64,000 nucleotides of DNA from Deinococcus aestuarii (GTDB taxonomy: Bacteria; Deinococcota; Deinococci; Deinococcales; Deinococcaceae), in the NCBI RefSeq assembly GCF_018863415.1, contig NZ_JAHKSN010000009.1, forward strand, positions 1 to 64,000, given 5' to 3'. Both the position numbers and the translations under genes were made by a program. The notes under the pieces were generated by a model that made no database searches, was not told the DNA's origin, and saw nothing but the letters and a program-made list of their open reading frames with translations. Below are positions 27,931 through 37,874 of this stretch, one piece after another (the stretch's first letter is position 1; each line of letters opens with the position of its first letter).

Positions 27931-28899
27931 TCAGCCCTCCCACGCCCGCGACCCTCCGCCCGCCCGGTGGCGGACGAGGAGGCCGAGCAGGTGGGCGTCG
28001 AGCGGCGCGGGCCGGTCGAGGTCCCGGAACCACGCCGCCAGCTCGCGCACGGCCCCGGGCCCGTCGCCTGGGGGGGCATGGCCCCGGGAGAGCCGCGCCA
28101 CCCCGTCGGCGATCCCGCGCAACGCCGCCCGCTTGAGCCGCGCGCGGGTGTGGGGCGGGAGGGGCGGCGCCCCCAGGGTGAGGTCCGGCGGCTCGGGCGC
28201 ACGCACCGCGACGACCCTCCCGCCCCGGCCCCCCTCCCGCAGGCCCGCCGCCGAGCCGCCCACGCCGTTCCAGAGGTCCTCGAGCACGTGAATCGAGCGC
28301 GGCCGCAGGAAACAGACTTCCCCGGCGCGCAGCGTTCCCCCCACCTCCCAGCCGGGGGGCGGGGGCCACGAGGGGGCGAGCCCCAGGGCCGCGGGCGGGG
28401 CCACGTCGAGTTCGGCGAGAAAACCGCGCTTGGCCGCCCCGTGGGGGTCGGCGTGCCGCCGCCGCAAGACGAGGTAGTGACCGCGCACGGACCGGCCCGG
28501 GTACAGGCGGTGCAGGCAGTCCTGAATGCTGCCGTGAATGCCCACGTCCACGAGCGTGAGGGGACGGTCCCCCCCCGCCCCGCGCCCGTGCAGGTAGCGG
28601 TCGAGGAGCCGGGCCTGGGCCGCGTCCGTGGCGGCGGCCTGCGCGAGCGGGCGGGAGACGTAGGCGAGGGCCACCCGGCGCGGGTGGAGGCCGGGGAAGC
28701 GCCGGGGCAAGGCCCGCAGCAGCGTCTGGGCCGCCACGAAGGGCGCGATCCCGTCCCGCCCCAGGCAGAGGACCACCCCGCGCGTCTCCCCGCCGAGGTC
28801 GTCCAGCCACCCGCTGGCGAAGGCGGCGAGCGCCGGGGCATAGCGGTCGCGGCTCACCTCGTAGAGCCGCCGCACACACCTCTCGCCGAGTTCCTGCAT
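27931..28899 (-). CDS. Uncharacterised protein resembling the C-terminal part of HAD-type COG5610 proteins
   Basis: A 322-residue soluble protein of unknown function. Three stretches recall proteins found with cell-surface polysaccharide genes: VVLCLGRDGIAPFVAAQTLL near residue 42, VALAYVSRPLAQAAA near 75, and LVDVGIHGSIQDCLHRLYPG near 108. The full HAD motif DxD is not seen, so phosphatase activity should not be assumed. GGAGAG precedes ATG. First gene of the group with the amphi-Trp and kinase-like genes (gaps of 30 and 24 bp). Confidence 0.75.
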   Translation of the reverse strand: MQELGERCVRRLYEVSRDRYAPALAAFASGWLDDLGGETRGVVLCLGRDGIAPFVAAQTLLRALPRRFPGLHPRRVALAYVSRPLAQAAATDAAQARLLDRYLHGRGAGGDRPLTLVDVGIHGSIQDCLHRLYPGRSVRGHYLVLRRRHADPHGAAKRGFLAELDVAPPAALGLAPSWPPPPGWEVGGTLRAGEVCFLRPRSIHVLEDLWNGVGGSAAGLREGGRGGRVVAVRAPEPPDLTLGAPPLPPHTRARLKRAALRGIADGVARLSRGHAPPGDGPGAVRELAAWFRDLDRPAPLDAHLLGLLVRHRAGGGSRAWEG

Positions 28900-29315
28900 C
28901 CGCCACTCTCCCGAGGTCTCAACCTGACCGCAAGCTGACAGGACCAGCGTACCCCGTCCCGGAAGCGAGGAGGTCCACCTCCGATGGGAGGCGCCTCTAG
29001 CCGACGTGAAGCCCGTGTGAAGGAGCCGCGGGGAAAACCGCAACCGCTTCCGGGCAAACACTCCCTTCGGGGAAGAGCCACAAGGGCAGGCGGGCGAGCG
29101 GAGTCGGCAGATGGGAGCGGTGGCCCTGCCCGGACCGGACGGCGCGGGCCACGGCCACTCCGCACCTTTTCTTCGAGGGAGAGAGGGCGGTCACGGGCGA
29201 GGGCGAGTCGAAGCTCGACGTTCACGGTCGTCCTTCCTTCGGGCGGGGCCTCCCACCCCGTGGAGTGCGGCGCGGGGTCTCCCCCGCTCGGGAACCCCGC
29301 GCCGCAGTCCGGGGC
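28900..29315. other. Intergenic region without recognisable gene
   Basis: Both strands carry open frames here, but none has a ribosome-binding site, a recognisable domain or consistent codon use. It separates the three-gene group from the MerR gene; TGACAGG-rich sequence near 28935 may belong to the promoter of the 28899 gene. Confidence 0.4.
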
Positions 29316-30164
29316 TCACTCCTGAGCTCGGCCCTCCTCCCGGACGGGCAGCGCCACGTCGCAGAAGGGGTCACCCTCCCCCACCGCGCTCTGCGGCACG
29401 AAGTAGACCTCTCGCGGGGAGGCGGCCCCACACCAGCCCTGCGCCCGGGCGTGCTCGAACACCGCGTCGTACGCCTCCAGAATGCCGGGGAACTCGCACT
29501 GGGCCTTCGTGAGCGTGGTGTAGACCTCGCGGTGGGCGGGCTCCAGGCGGATGCGCAAGTCGCCCTGCGGCTCAAAGGGGCCCTCGAAGGGAACGCAGAC
29601 CTCGACGGGGCCGTCGTTCTCCTCATCCACGCGGCCGTGGTAGAGGACAAGGGAGCGCTCGCCCGCCCACAGTCCGGAGGCGGCCAGCGCCCCAGACAGG
29701 TCGCGGCAGGCCGCGTCGAGAAAGGCGGGCAACTCGCCCACGAGGAGGGAGCGCTGACGGGTCAGGACCTTCTGCTCGGGGACTTCGCGGGTGTGGACCT
29801 CGTACATGGTGTCTCCCTTCCCGGAGAGAAACGTCTCCAGGTAATGAACGAGCCGCCGCCGGGTGGCCGCCTCGCGCTCCACCTCGCGCCAGTACGCCCC
29901 GATCACCCGCGCCGCCTCGGGGCCCGGTAGGTCGAGCACGCCCGCGACGCGCGTCAGCGGCATGTCGAGCTGGCGCAGCAGGGCGATCAACCGGGCGCGC
30001 GGAAGCTGGGCGGTCGCGTAGAAGCGGTAGCCGCTCGCGGGGTCGGTATGGTCGGGCGCAAGCAGCCCCAGCGCGTCGTACAGCCGCAGCGCCTTGAGGC
30101 TCAGGCGGGCCTCCCGGGCAAAGGCCCCGATGGAGAGCCGTCCGGTCGTCGGCACCTCGTTCAT
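29316..30164 (-). CDS. MerR-family regulator with GyrI-like effector domain
   Basis: A 282-residue BmrR-type regulator. The N-terminal winged helix-turn-helix (LSIGAFAREARLSLKALRLYDALGLL, residues 10-35) is followed by SGYRFY, a dimerisation helix ending near 112, and a GyrI-like domain (residues ~118-280) that binds hydrophobic or cationic drugs. No efflux gene lies next to it, so the target beyond its own promoter is unknown. The start codon is six bases after the -10 box of a MerR-type promoter (30171-30201), indicating a leaderless, autoregulated transcript. Confidence 0.92.
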   Translation of the reverse strand: MNEVPTTGRLSIGAFAREARLSLKALRLYDALGLLAPDHTDPASGYRFYATAQLPRARLIALLRQLDMPLTRVAGVLDLPGPEAARVIGAYWREVEREAATRRRLVHYLETFLSGKGDTMYEVHTREVPEQKVLTRQRSLLVGELPAFLDAACRDLSGALAASGLWAGERSLVLYHGRVDEENDGPVEVCVPFEGPFEPQGDLRIRLEPAHREVYTTLTKAQCEFPGILEAYDAVFEHARAQGWCGAASPREVYFVPQSAVGEGDPFCDVALPVREEGRAQE

Positions 30165-30170
30165 GGCCCA

Positions 30171-30201
30171 AGTGTCGGGTCTGCCCCTTGGGGAGAGTCA
30201 A
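30171..30201 (-). promoter_or_regulatory. MerR-type promoter with 19-bp spacer
   Basis: TTGACT (30201-30196) and GACACT (30176-30171) are separated by 19 bases, the over-long spacer typical of MerR-regulated promoters. The spacer contains the inverted pair CCCC/GGGG. ATG of the merR gene follows six bases after the -10. Confidence 0.7.
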
Positions 30202-30312
30202 GGCCGGGAGGGTCGGGCGGGGCGTACGTGGACCGCCTCTCGTTTCGGGCGGGGCCGGGGAGGCATGATGGGGGACGGACTCGCCCGCACGGGCAGCCCC
30301 AGACAGGACTCC

Positions 30313-31914
30313 ATGACCCAGACCCAGGACCCATCCCAGCCCCGCCCCGCCGACCAGACCTCCGAATCCAGCTCCGAGTCGTCCCAGACCTCCCGCCGTC
30401 GCCGCCGTGGCGGGCGGGGGCGCGGCACCCCGGAGCAGGGCGGGGGGTCGGTCCCCGCCCCCGCCCGCCAGGACGGGGAGCACGCGCCCGACCGGGGCGA
30501 CACCGAGCCCACCTGGCAGGCGCTGCTCGGCGGGCGAACCCCCACCCCCGTGCAGGCACAGGCGATCCCGGTGCTGCTCGGGGGACGGGACGTGATCACC
30601 ACGGCGCGGACCGGCAGCGGTAAGACGCTGGCCTTTTTGATTCCCGCCGCCGCGCGGCACATCGGCACGTCCCCCACGCGCGGGTTGAGACCCGAGGTGC
30701 TGGTGATCACGCCCACCCGCGAACTCGCCGTGCAGATCCGGGACGTGGCGCGCGAACTCGGGATGCCCGCCGGGCGCATCACCGGGGGCATCACCCCGGC
30801 GGCGACCCGCGCCGAGGCGAGCGGCAAGGGGCTGATCGTGGGTACCCCGGGCCGCCTCAAGGACCTGATCACCCGGGGCGAACTCGCCCTTTCCGGGCTG
30901 CGGTACGTCGTGCTCGACGAGGCCGACGAGCTGCTGTCGCTGGGCTTTCTCAAGGACGTGGGCGACATCCTGAAAGCCGCGCAGTCGGCGGTGGGGGGGC
31001 GGACCCTCCAGCTCGCGATGGCCTCGGCGACCTTTCCGGCGGCGATCCGGGAGGTGGCCGAGCGCTTCATGCACGGGCCCGCCCACATCGACGTGGCGCC
31101 CGCGCGTCCGGCCGGGGACGTGCAGCGCAGCGGCGACGTGCTCGGCGGGGCGACCGGGGCCACCCACCTCCTGATCCACACGACGCGGGCCGACCTCCTC
31201 GAAGTCGCGGCGCGGCGCACCCGCGAGGCCCTGCGCGAGCCCGGCGGCTGCGTGGTGATCTTTTGCCGCACCAAGGCCCTCGTCAAACGCCGCGCCGAGC
31301 GGCTCTCGGACCTCCTGCCCGGCGAGATCGTCAGCCCCCTCCAGGGCAACATGGACCAGAAAAAGCGCGAGCACACCATGAAAGAGCTGCGGGAGGGCAA
31401 GTCGCGCGTCCTCGTCGCCACCGACATCGCCGGGCGCGGCATCGACCTCCCCGAGGTCCGGCTGGTCTTGCACCTCGACGTGGCCTCCACCTCGGAAGAC
31501 CACGTTCACCGCTCGGGCCGCACCGCCCGCGCCGGGAGACCGGGGGTCAACCTCGTCATGCTCATCCCCGAGCAGCGCGGCCTGTGGCAGAGCGTCCGCC
31601 GGGGTCTGCCCTCCGCCCTCCAGCCTCCCCTCACCCCCGAGGAGGGCGTGATCGACCGCGACATTCAGGAAAAGCAGGGCCGCGGCTCGGGCAACGGGGT
31701 GGAGGACCGGGGTCAGGGGCGCGGCGGCGCCGGGCGGAACACGGCGGGCAATGGGCGGCAGGGCCAGGGCGGCACTCCTCCCCGGCAGGAGGGTCAGGCC
31801 CAACGTCAGCAGGACCGGCCACCCAGGACTCAGCGTGAGACCTCGCAACCCACCGGAGTCGGCGGGGGCCGTGTCGGGCCGCAGCGTCCCCGGGGGCGCG
31901 GCGGGCGGCGGTAG
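30313..31914 (+). CDS. DEAD-box RNA helicase with Arg/Gly-rich tail
   Basis: ATP-dependent RNA remodelling enzyme, 533 residues. The order of motifs is: Q-motif-like TPTPVQAQAIP near 75, Walker A ARTGSGKT near 98, PTRELA near 130, TPGR near 175, DEAD (VLDEADELL) near 200, SAT near 235, then ARTGR-type motif HRSGRTARAGRPG near 410. Both flanks are disordered: an Arg-rich N-terminus (RRRRRGGRGRG) and a ~90-residue G/Q/R-rich tail ending RGRGGRR, which probably binds RNA. ATG at 30313 follows AGGA; an upstream ATG at 30268 is an alternative. Such helicases often serve cold or ribosome-assembly functions. Confidence 0.92.
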   Translation: MTQTQDPSQPRPADQTSESSSESSQTSRRRRRGGRGRGTPEQGGGSVPAPARQDGEHAPDRGDTEPTWQALLGGRTPTPVQAQAIPVLLGGRDVITTARTGSGKTLAFLIPAAARHIGTSPTRGLRPEVLVITPTRELAVQIRDVARELGMPAGRITGGITPAATRAEASGKGLIVGTPGRLKDLITRGELALSGLRYVVLDEADELLSLGFLKDVGDILKAAQSAVGGRTLQLAMASATFPAAIREVAERFMHGPAHIDVAPARPAGDVQRSGDVLGGATGATHLLIHTTRADLLEVAARRTREALREPGGCVVIFCRTKALVKRRAERLSDLLPGEIVSPLQGNMDQKKREHTMKELREGKSRVLVATDIAGRGIDLPEVRLVLHLDVASTSEDHVHRSGRTARAGRPGVNLVMLIPEQRGLWQSVRRGLPSALQPPLTPEEGVIDRDIQEKQGRGSGNGVEDRGQGRGGAGRNTAGNGRQGQGGTPPRQEGQAQRQQDRPPRTQRETSQPTGVGGGRVGPQRPRGRGGRR

Positions 31915-31977
31915 GACCGGGGACCGCCTTTACCCGATTCTCAGCCCCACGCGCGCCCACTTCCCGACACTTGGCCC

Positions 31978-32178
31978 ATGTCCTACGTCGTGATGGTCAC
32001 GCGCCCCGCCGAGACGCCGCAGAGCCCCCGCCACCGCTTCCGCATGACCGACGAGCACGGCCAGCCCCGCACCTTCGCCGGGCGCGCGGAGGCCGAGCGG
32101 GCGATGACCGAGCACCTCGCCCGCTTCCCCGCCGACGAGGCGACGGTGGTCCCCGCCGGGGAGGCGGGGGCACGCTGA
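31978..32178 (+). CDS. Small hypothetical protein (66 residues)
   Basis: A 66-residue soluble protein starting MSYVVMVTRPAETPQ. A beta strand is followed by RFRMTDEHGQPRTFAGRAEAERAM, like a compact alpha/beta unit. GACACT stands six bases before ATG, the leaderless pattern seen for other genes here, which supports it being real. No function is known. It follows the helicase by 63 bp. Confidence 0.55.
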   Translation: MSYVVMVTRPAETPQSPRHRFRMTDEHGQPRTFAGRAEAERAMTEHLARFPADEATVVPAGEAGAR

Positions 32179-32327
32179 GCCCGGCCCCGGTCGCAGGGAG
32201 ACCCGGCGCACGTGGCGCCCACGCGGTGACGTGGCGGGCCCTGCGGGCGTCCGGGAGGGCCCGGCCGTCACCGGTGCCGGGCATCTTGTAGGAAAGTTGT
32301 GATCAGCTTTCCGTCACACTGCGCCGC

Positions 32328-32609
32328 ATGACCGACCCCATCACCCAGGCCCAGGCGGACGCCGAGCAGGTCCGCCTCGTGCGGGAGGCGCTGGCCCTGC
32401 GCCGGGAAAGCCCCACCCGGGGGGGAGCGCCCCTGGTGCTGCGCTCCTTCCCCGGTGGACCCCGCCCCACCCTCGCGGAGGCGGGCGAGCGGCCCCAGTG
32501 GACCCCGCCGCCCGTCACCCACCCCACGCCCCCGGAACTCAGGGTTCTCTACCGCCGCCCCCGCCGGGCCGGGGGAGCCCGCGAGGACGCCAAACCGGCA
32601 CTCCGCTGA
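32328..32609 (+). CDS. Small hypothetical protein (93 residues)
   Basis: The 93-residue frame starts MTDPITQAQADAEQVRLVRE, a helical N-terminus followed by a Pro/Arg-rich tail. CACACT seven bases before ATG could be a leaderless promoter box. No domain is recognised. Codon use in the first half fits a gene; the Pro/Arg-rich second half is less convincing. Confidence 0.5.
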   Translation: MTDPITQAQADAEQVRLVREALALRRESPTRGGAPLVLRSFPGGPRPTLAEAGERPQWTPPPVTHPTPPELRVLYRRPRRAGGAREDAKPALR

Positions 32610-32763
32610 TTCCGGGCACAGACGGGCGCGGGAGGAGCCTCCGACCCGACCTGCCGCCCTTACCGAGTCGCCCCGGGAAGGGCGGCCGCACGCCTGGGAA
32701 CGGGGTCACGCGACCTCCCAGGCCCTCACCGCCCCCGACCTGGGATGAGGCCCGGCCCGGCGG

Positions 32764-33747
32764 TTACGTCCCCTCCCCCTCCAGCAGGCGCAGGAAGGCG
32801 GCGACGACCTCCGGGTCGAACTGGCGCCCGGCCTGGGTCCGGAGTTCCTCCAGGGCCTCCCCGGGCGTCCAGGCCCGCTTGTAGGGCCGCTCGCTCGTCA
32901 GGGCGTCATACACGTCCACGACGGCGAAGATTCGCGCGAGGAGGGGAATCTCCCGGTGACCCAGCCCGTGCGGGTAGCCTGAGCCGTCCCAGCGTTCGTG
33001 GTGGGCGCGGATCAGGTCGAGGGCCGGGGCGGGGATGAATCCCAGCGCGGCGGCGAAGCGTTCGCCCTCCTGGGGATGCGCGCGCATCGCCTCCCACTCG
33101 GCCGCGTCGAGGGGACCGGGCTTGAGCAACACCGTGTCGGAGACCTTGAGCTTGCCCATGTCGTGGAGGTACGCCCCCAGCCGCAGCGCCTCCAGAGCCG
33201 GACGGTCCAGGCCCAGCGCCTCGCCGAGCCGGGCGGACCAGGCCGTCACCCGGTCGGTGTGGCCCTTGGTCTCGCGGTCGCGGGCCTCCAGCGCCAGGCC
33301 CAGGGCGCGCACCGCCGCCTCGCGCGCCCGGGCGGTGGCCTCCTCGGCGCGTTTCTGATCCTCGATGTCGGTGCAGGTGCCCACCCAGGCGACGTTGCGG
33401 CCCGCGTCGTCCGCCACACGCACCCCCCGCACCAGAAACCAGCGGTAGGTCCCGTCCAGGCGGCGCAGGCGGTACTCGATCTCGTAGTTCTGCGCGCGCT
33501 CGACGGCACTTTTCCAGACGGCCAGGGTCCTCGCCTCGTCGTCGGGGTGCAGCGCCTCCTCGAAGCCGAAGCCGCGCGTGCCCCCCACCACCCCGGTGTA
33601 CTCGGCCCAGGCACGGTTCACGTGCTCCCAACTTCCCGCCGCGTTCGCCGTCCAGAGCATGACGGGCATGGCGTCGAGCAGGTGCCGGTACCCGTCTTCC
33701 GGCTGGAGCGGCAGGACATAGGCAGCGCGGCGGGCATCCGGACACAT
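32764..33747 (-). CDS. PAS-HD-GYP protein (c-di-GMP phosphodiesterase type)
   Basis: Likely degrades cyclic di-GMP. The 327-residue protein has a PAS/PAC sensor (residues ~20-140; WTANAAGSWEHVNRAW, LHPDDEART, YRWFLVRGVRV) followed by an HD-GYP domain. The metal ligands lie in LHDMGKLKVSDTVLLKPG near 195. HHERWDGSGYP near 250 shows the GYP motif complete. ATG at 33747 is chosen because TACTCT stands seven bases upstream (leaderless); an in-frame GTG at 33753 lies too close to that box. It is next to a GGDEF gene, so synthesis and breakdown are adjacent. Confidence 0.92.
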   Translation of the reverse strand: MCPDARRAAYVLPLQPEDGYRHLLDAMPVMLWTANAAGSWEHVNRAWAEYTGVVGGTRGFGFEEALHPDDEARTLAVWKSAVERAQNYEIEYRLRRLDGTYRWFLVRGVRVADDAGRNVAWVGTCTDIEDQKRAEEATARAREAAVRALGLALEARDRETKGHTDRVTAWSARLGEALGLDRPALEALRLGAYLHDMGKLKVSDTVLLKPGPLDAAEWEAMRAHPQEGERFAAALGFIPAPALDLIRAHHERWDGSGYPHGLGHREIPLLARIFAVVDVYDALTSERPYKRAWTPGEALEELRTQAGRQFDPEVVAAFLRLLEGEGT

Positions 33748-33834
33748 GAGCACCAGAGTAGAAGAAGCGCCGCCTGGCCCCCATCCCTTACCCCCGAAGG
33801 TTGTCGAGGCGTTAAGGAGGAGGTTGACTCCCCC

Positions 33835-35373
33835 TCAGCGCCCCCGGAGCCCGGCGCGCCGCCGCTTGTCCCCGTACATCCGCTCGTCGGCGAGGCGCAG
33901 GGCCGCCCCCGGGTCGCGCGCCTCCCCCGGCCAGAGGGCCACCCCGAAGGAGGCGCCCACCTCGCGGAAGCCCGCCGCCCGCGCCGCCGCCACCGCCGCG
34001 TCCACCCCCTCCAGCACGTCGGCGTGGGCACACCCGGCGTCCTCCACGCCCTCCAGCACGAGCACGAATTCGTCGCCGCCGAGGCGGTACAACGCCCCGC
34101 CGGGGGGCAGCGCCGCCGCCAGCGCCCCCGCGAACAGCCGCAGCAGCACGTCGCCCCGGGCGTGCCCCTCGCGGTCGTTGACCCCCTTGAAGCCGTCGAG
34201 GTCGAGCACCGCCAGGGCGCGCGGCGCGGCCCCCGTCTCCAGCGCGGCGTCGAGGGCGCGGCGGTTGCCCAGCCCGGTCAGGGGGTCGCGCCGGGCCTCC
34301 CGCAGCATCCGCCCCTCGCGCTCCTGACGCAGCAGCGCCCCGGCGACCGTGCGCGAGGCGACCCCGAAGAGGTCCCGGTCCGCCTGACTCCAGGGCCGCG
34401 CCGTCAGGCGGGCCGCCGCGAGCAGATAACGGGTCCCGCCCAGCGAGCCCAGGGGGGCGAGCACCGCCCCGCCGCCTCCCTCCAGCCCCGGCCCCCGGCG
34501 GGCGAGGGCCCCGTGTGGCGCCTGGGAGACCCGTGAACCCCCTTCGAGAAAGAGGGGGGCCTCCCAGGTCGCGGCGCGGCCGAGCAGGGTCCTCACGGCC
34601 GTCCTGAGGGCCTGCGGGAGGGGGGAGGGCTCCCCCTCGGCTCCGGGGGGCGGCCAGGCCGTCTCCACACCCAGGTCGCCGCCTTCGTCCCGCACCAGCC
34701 CCACCCAGTCGAGCGGACACACGCGGGCGAGGAGCGGGGCGGCGGAATTCACCAGGGCCCCCGGGTCGAGGTCGAGGTCGGCGAGGGCCGAGACGGCGGC
34801 CAGGGTCTCGGCGTGGTGGGTGGCGCGGCGCAACTCGTCCACGAGCCGCTGGCGGGTGACGGCCTCCCGTTCGGCCTCCAGGCGGGCGCGGCGCAGCTCC
34901 AGTTCGTCCACGGCGAGCGCGGCGAGGTTGACCAGGGCCTCGCGCTCGACGGCCGTGACCTCGGCGCGCGGCGCGTGGTCGAGGACGCACAGGGTCCCGA
35001 CGTTGTGCCCGTCGGGCGTCCGGAGGGGGGCCCCGGCGTAGAAGCGGAAGCCGCCCGCCCCGGTCACGAGCGGATGATCCGCGAAGCGCGGGTCGCGCGT
35101 GAGGTCGAGCGAGACGAGGACCCCGCTTTGCTCGATGGTGCGGGTGCAAAAGGAGAGGTGGCGGTCCAGCCGCCGCAGGTCCACCCCGACGCACGCCTGG
35201 CTCCACGAGCTGTCCGCCGTCAGGATGTTCACGAGCGCGATGGGCACCCGGAAAAACTGCGCGGCGAGCTGAGCCAGCCGCCCGAAGGCGGTCTCAGGCA
35301 GGGAATCGAGGATGGCGTACCGCGCGACCGCCTCCAGACGCGCGAGTTCATCGACAGGCAGCGACGCGACCAT
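33835..35373 (-). CDS. GAF-GGDEF diguanylate cyclase
   Basis: Cytoplasmic cyclic di-GMP synthase of 512 residues. A GAF domain covers residues ~10-160 (RYAILDSLPETAFGRLAQL, VGVDLRRLDRHLSFC, LCVLD), a second weaker GAF-like region ~185-330, and the GGDEF domain starts RDPLTGLGNRRALD near 345 with loop LGGDEF near 420. No RxxD inhibitory site precedes the loop, so feedback inhibition at that site is not expected. TACCCT stands eight bases before ATG. Confidence 0.9.
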   Translation of the reverse strand: MVASLPVDELARLEAVARYAILDSLPETAFGRLAQLAAQFFRVPIALVNILTADSSWSQACVGVDLRRLDRHLSFCTRTIEQSGVLVSLDLTRDPRFADHPLVTGAGGFRFYAGAPLRTPDGHNVGTLCVLDHAPRAEVTAVEREALVNLAALAVDELELRRARLEAEREAVTRQRLVDELRRATHHAETLAAVSALADLDLDPGALVNSAAPLLARVCPLDWVGLVRDEGGDLGVETAWPPPGAEGEPSPLPQALRTAVRTLLGRAATWEAPLFLEGGSRVSQAPHGALARRGPGLEGGGGAVLAPLGSLGGTRYLLAAARLTARPWSQADRDLFGVASRTVAGALLRQEREGRMLREARRDPLTGLGNRRALDAALETGAAPRALAVLDLDGFKGVNDREGHARGDVLLRLFAGALAAALPPGGALYRLGGDEFVLVLEGVEDAGCAHADVLEGVDAAVAAARAAGFREVGASFGVALWPGEARDPGAALRLADERMYGDKRRRAGLRGR

Positions 35374-35488
35374 GTGAAACCAGGGTAAGCCGTCCCTCGC
35401 CGCAGAACTCTTACAAGCGCGCCGGGTCAACCCGGCCTCTCCCCACCCCGGGGAAAGGATCACCGGCCGGCGCGGAGGGGCAAGCCCC

Positions 35489-36370
35489 TCAGGAACCGGA
35501 GCGGTCGGGCGTGGCCTTTCGGGGAGGGCGGCGGCGCTTCGTGGAGGTGTGCCTGGGGGCCGGGCGAAGTTCGTCGCGCCCTTGCACCGACATCCATAGC
35601 AGCGGTCCGCTTCCGGACGTGCCCGCCTGATAGCCCAGACGAACCGAGAGGTCCTCGCAGGCCCCGACCACCGCGTCCCGCCAGAGGGCCTCACGCTCCC
35701 GGAAGCGCGTCTCCGGAACGCTGAGGCTCATCGCCGCGATCACCTCGCCGTTGTGGTTGCGCACCGGGGCGGCGAGCGAGCCGACCCCCGCGCGACGCTC
35801 GCCCACTTCCGCGGCCCACCCGCGGGCCCGAATCTGGGCCAGTTCCTGCGCCAGGGCCCCGGGCGTGTGGAGGGTCTGCCCGGTGAACCGCTCCATCCCC
35901 GCCGCCCCGAGGACCGTTTCCACCACCTCCCAGGGGCGGTGCGCGAGCAACACCTTGCCGCTGGCGCTGGCATGGGCCGCGAGGACCGCCCCGACCCGGC
36001 CACCCCGGGCGCTGTCCGGGAGGCGCCCCTCGACCTGAGCGACCTTCACGATCTGCCCGCCGTCAAAGGCCGCGAGGTGGACCGTCTCACCGAACAGGGC
36101 GGCTAGCCGGGCCATCTCCTCGCGCGCGACCTCCCGCCAGGGGGTGTTCGCCAGCAGGATCTGGCTGAGGGCGAGCAGCTTGAAGCCCAGCCGGTAGCGG
36201 CCCGCCAGGGTGCGGTGCAGCAGGCCCATCCCCGCGAGCGAGGCCAGCAGGGTGTGGGCACTCGACGTGGGCATCCCCAGCCGCCGGGCGACCTCGCTGA
36301 CCCCCCACTCCGGGTGTTCGGTGCTGTACAGGTCGAGCACTGCCCTGGCCTTCTCGAACGTTCCGAGCAT
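35489..36370 (-). CDS. IclR-family regulator (PobR/PcaR-like)
   Basis: A 293-residue transcription factor: winged helix ([39 protein letters not shown], residues 1-45) then the IclR effector domain (~70-250). The C-terminal ~35 residues are Arg/Pro/Lys-rich and extend beyond the usual ~255-residue length. It is divergent from pobA, whose activation by 4-hydroxybenzoate is a known job of IclR members. GGAGG precedes ATG. Confidence 0.92.
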   Translation of the reverse strand: MLGTFEKARAVLDLYSTEHPEWGVSEVARRLGMPTSSAHTLLASLAGMGLLHRTLAGRYRLGFKLLALSQILLANTPWREVAREEMARLAALFGETVHLAAFDGGQIVKVAQVEGRLPDSARGGRVGAVLAAHASASGKVLLAHRPWEVVETVLGAAGMERFTGQTLHTPGALAQELAQIRARGWAAEVGERRAGVGSLAAPVRNHNGEVIAAMSLSVPETRFREREALWRDAVVGACEDLSVRLGYQAGTSGSGPLLWMSVQGRDELRPAPRHTSTKRRRPPRKATPDRSGS

Positions 36371-36457
36371 CCCCGTCCTCCCGGGCCGCGCGCCACCCGC
36401 GTGGCTTCCACTATAGCGGGATGTACACCTTGCCGGCGTCGCCCCGATCCCGCAGAT

Positions 36458-37716
<1,259 letters not shown>

Positions 37717-37851
37717 GGAGGGCGCGAGCCGGGTAAGGAGCGGGAATCTGGGCCGCCGTCGACCCCCCTTAAGCGACCGTGCGCCTCCCCGAGTGGCCGC
37801 CAAGGCCTCCGTGAAACGAGGCACGAAAAAAGACCCTGGGCGGAGCTCGAC

Positions 37852-37869
37852 GTTCATGCCGGTATGAAC
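37852..37869. promoter_or_regulatory. 18-bp imperfect palindrome next to parB, candidate centromere-like site
   Basis: GTTCATGCCGGTATGAAC has six-base outer arms and an inner CCGG, with only one symmetric pair mismatched. It ends 5 bp from the 3' end of parB. Plasmid parS sites often lie at this position, but a small terminator is an alternative. Only one copy was noticed. Confidence 0.35.
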
Positions 37870-37874
37870 ATCTG

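Noticed and set aside
26662..28938. Long antisense open frame over the kinase-like, amphi-Trp and COG5610-like genes
   Set aside because: Low-complexity composition and no domain; the minus-strand genes have start signals and recognisable folds.
28854..29225. Minus-strand frame beginning MNVELR, and a similar start at 37857
   Set aside because: The shared sequence is only 13 bases (TGAACGTCGAGCT), expected by chance in GC-rich DNA; no further similarity or start signal.
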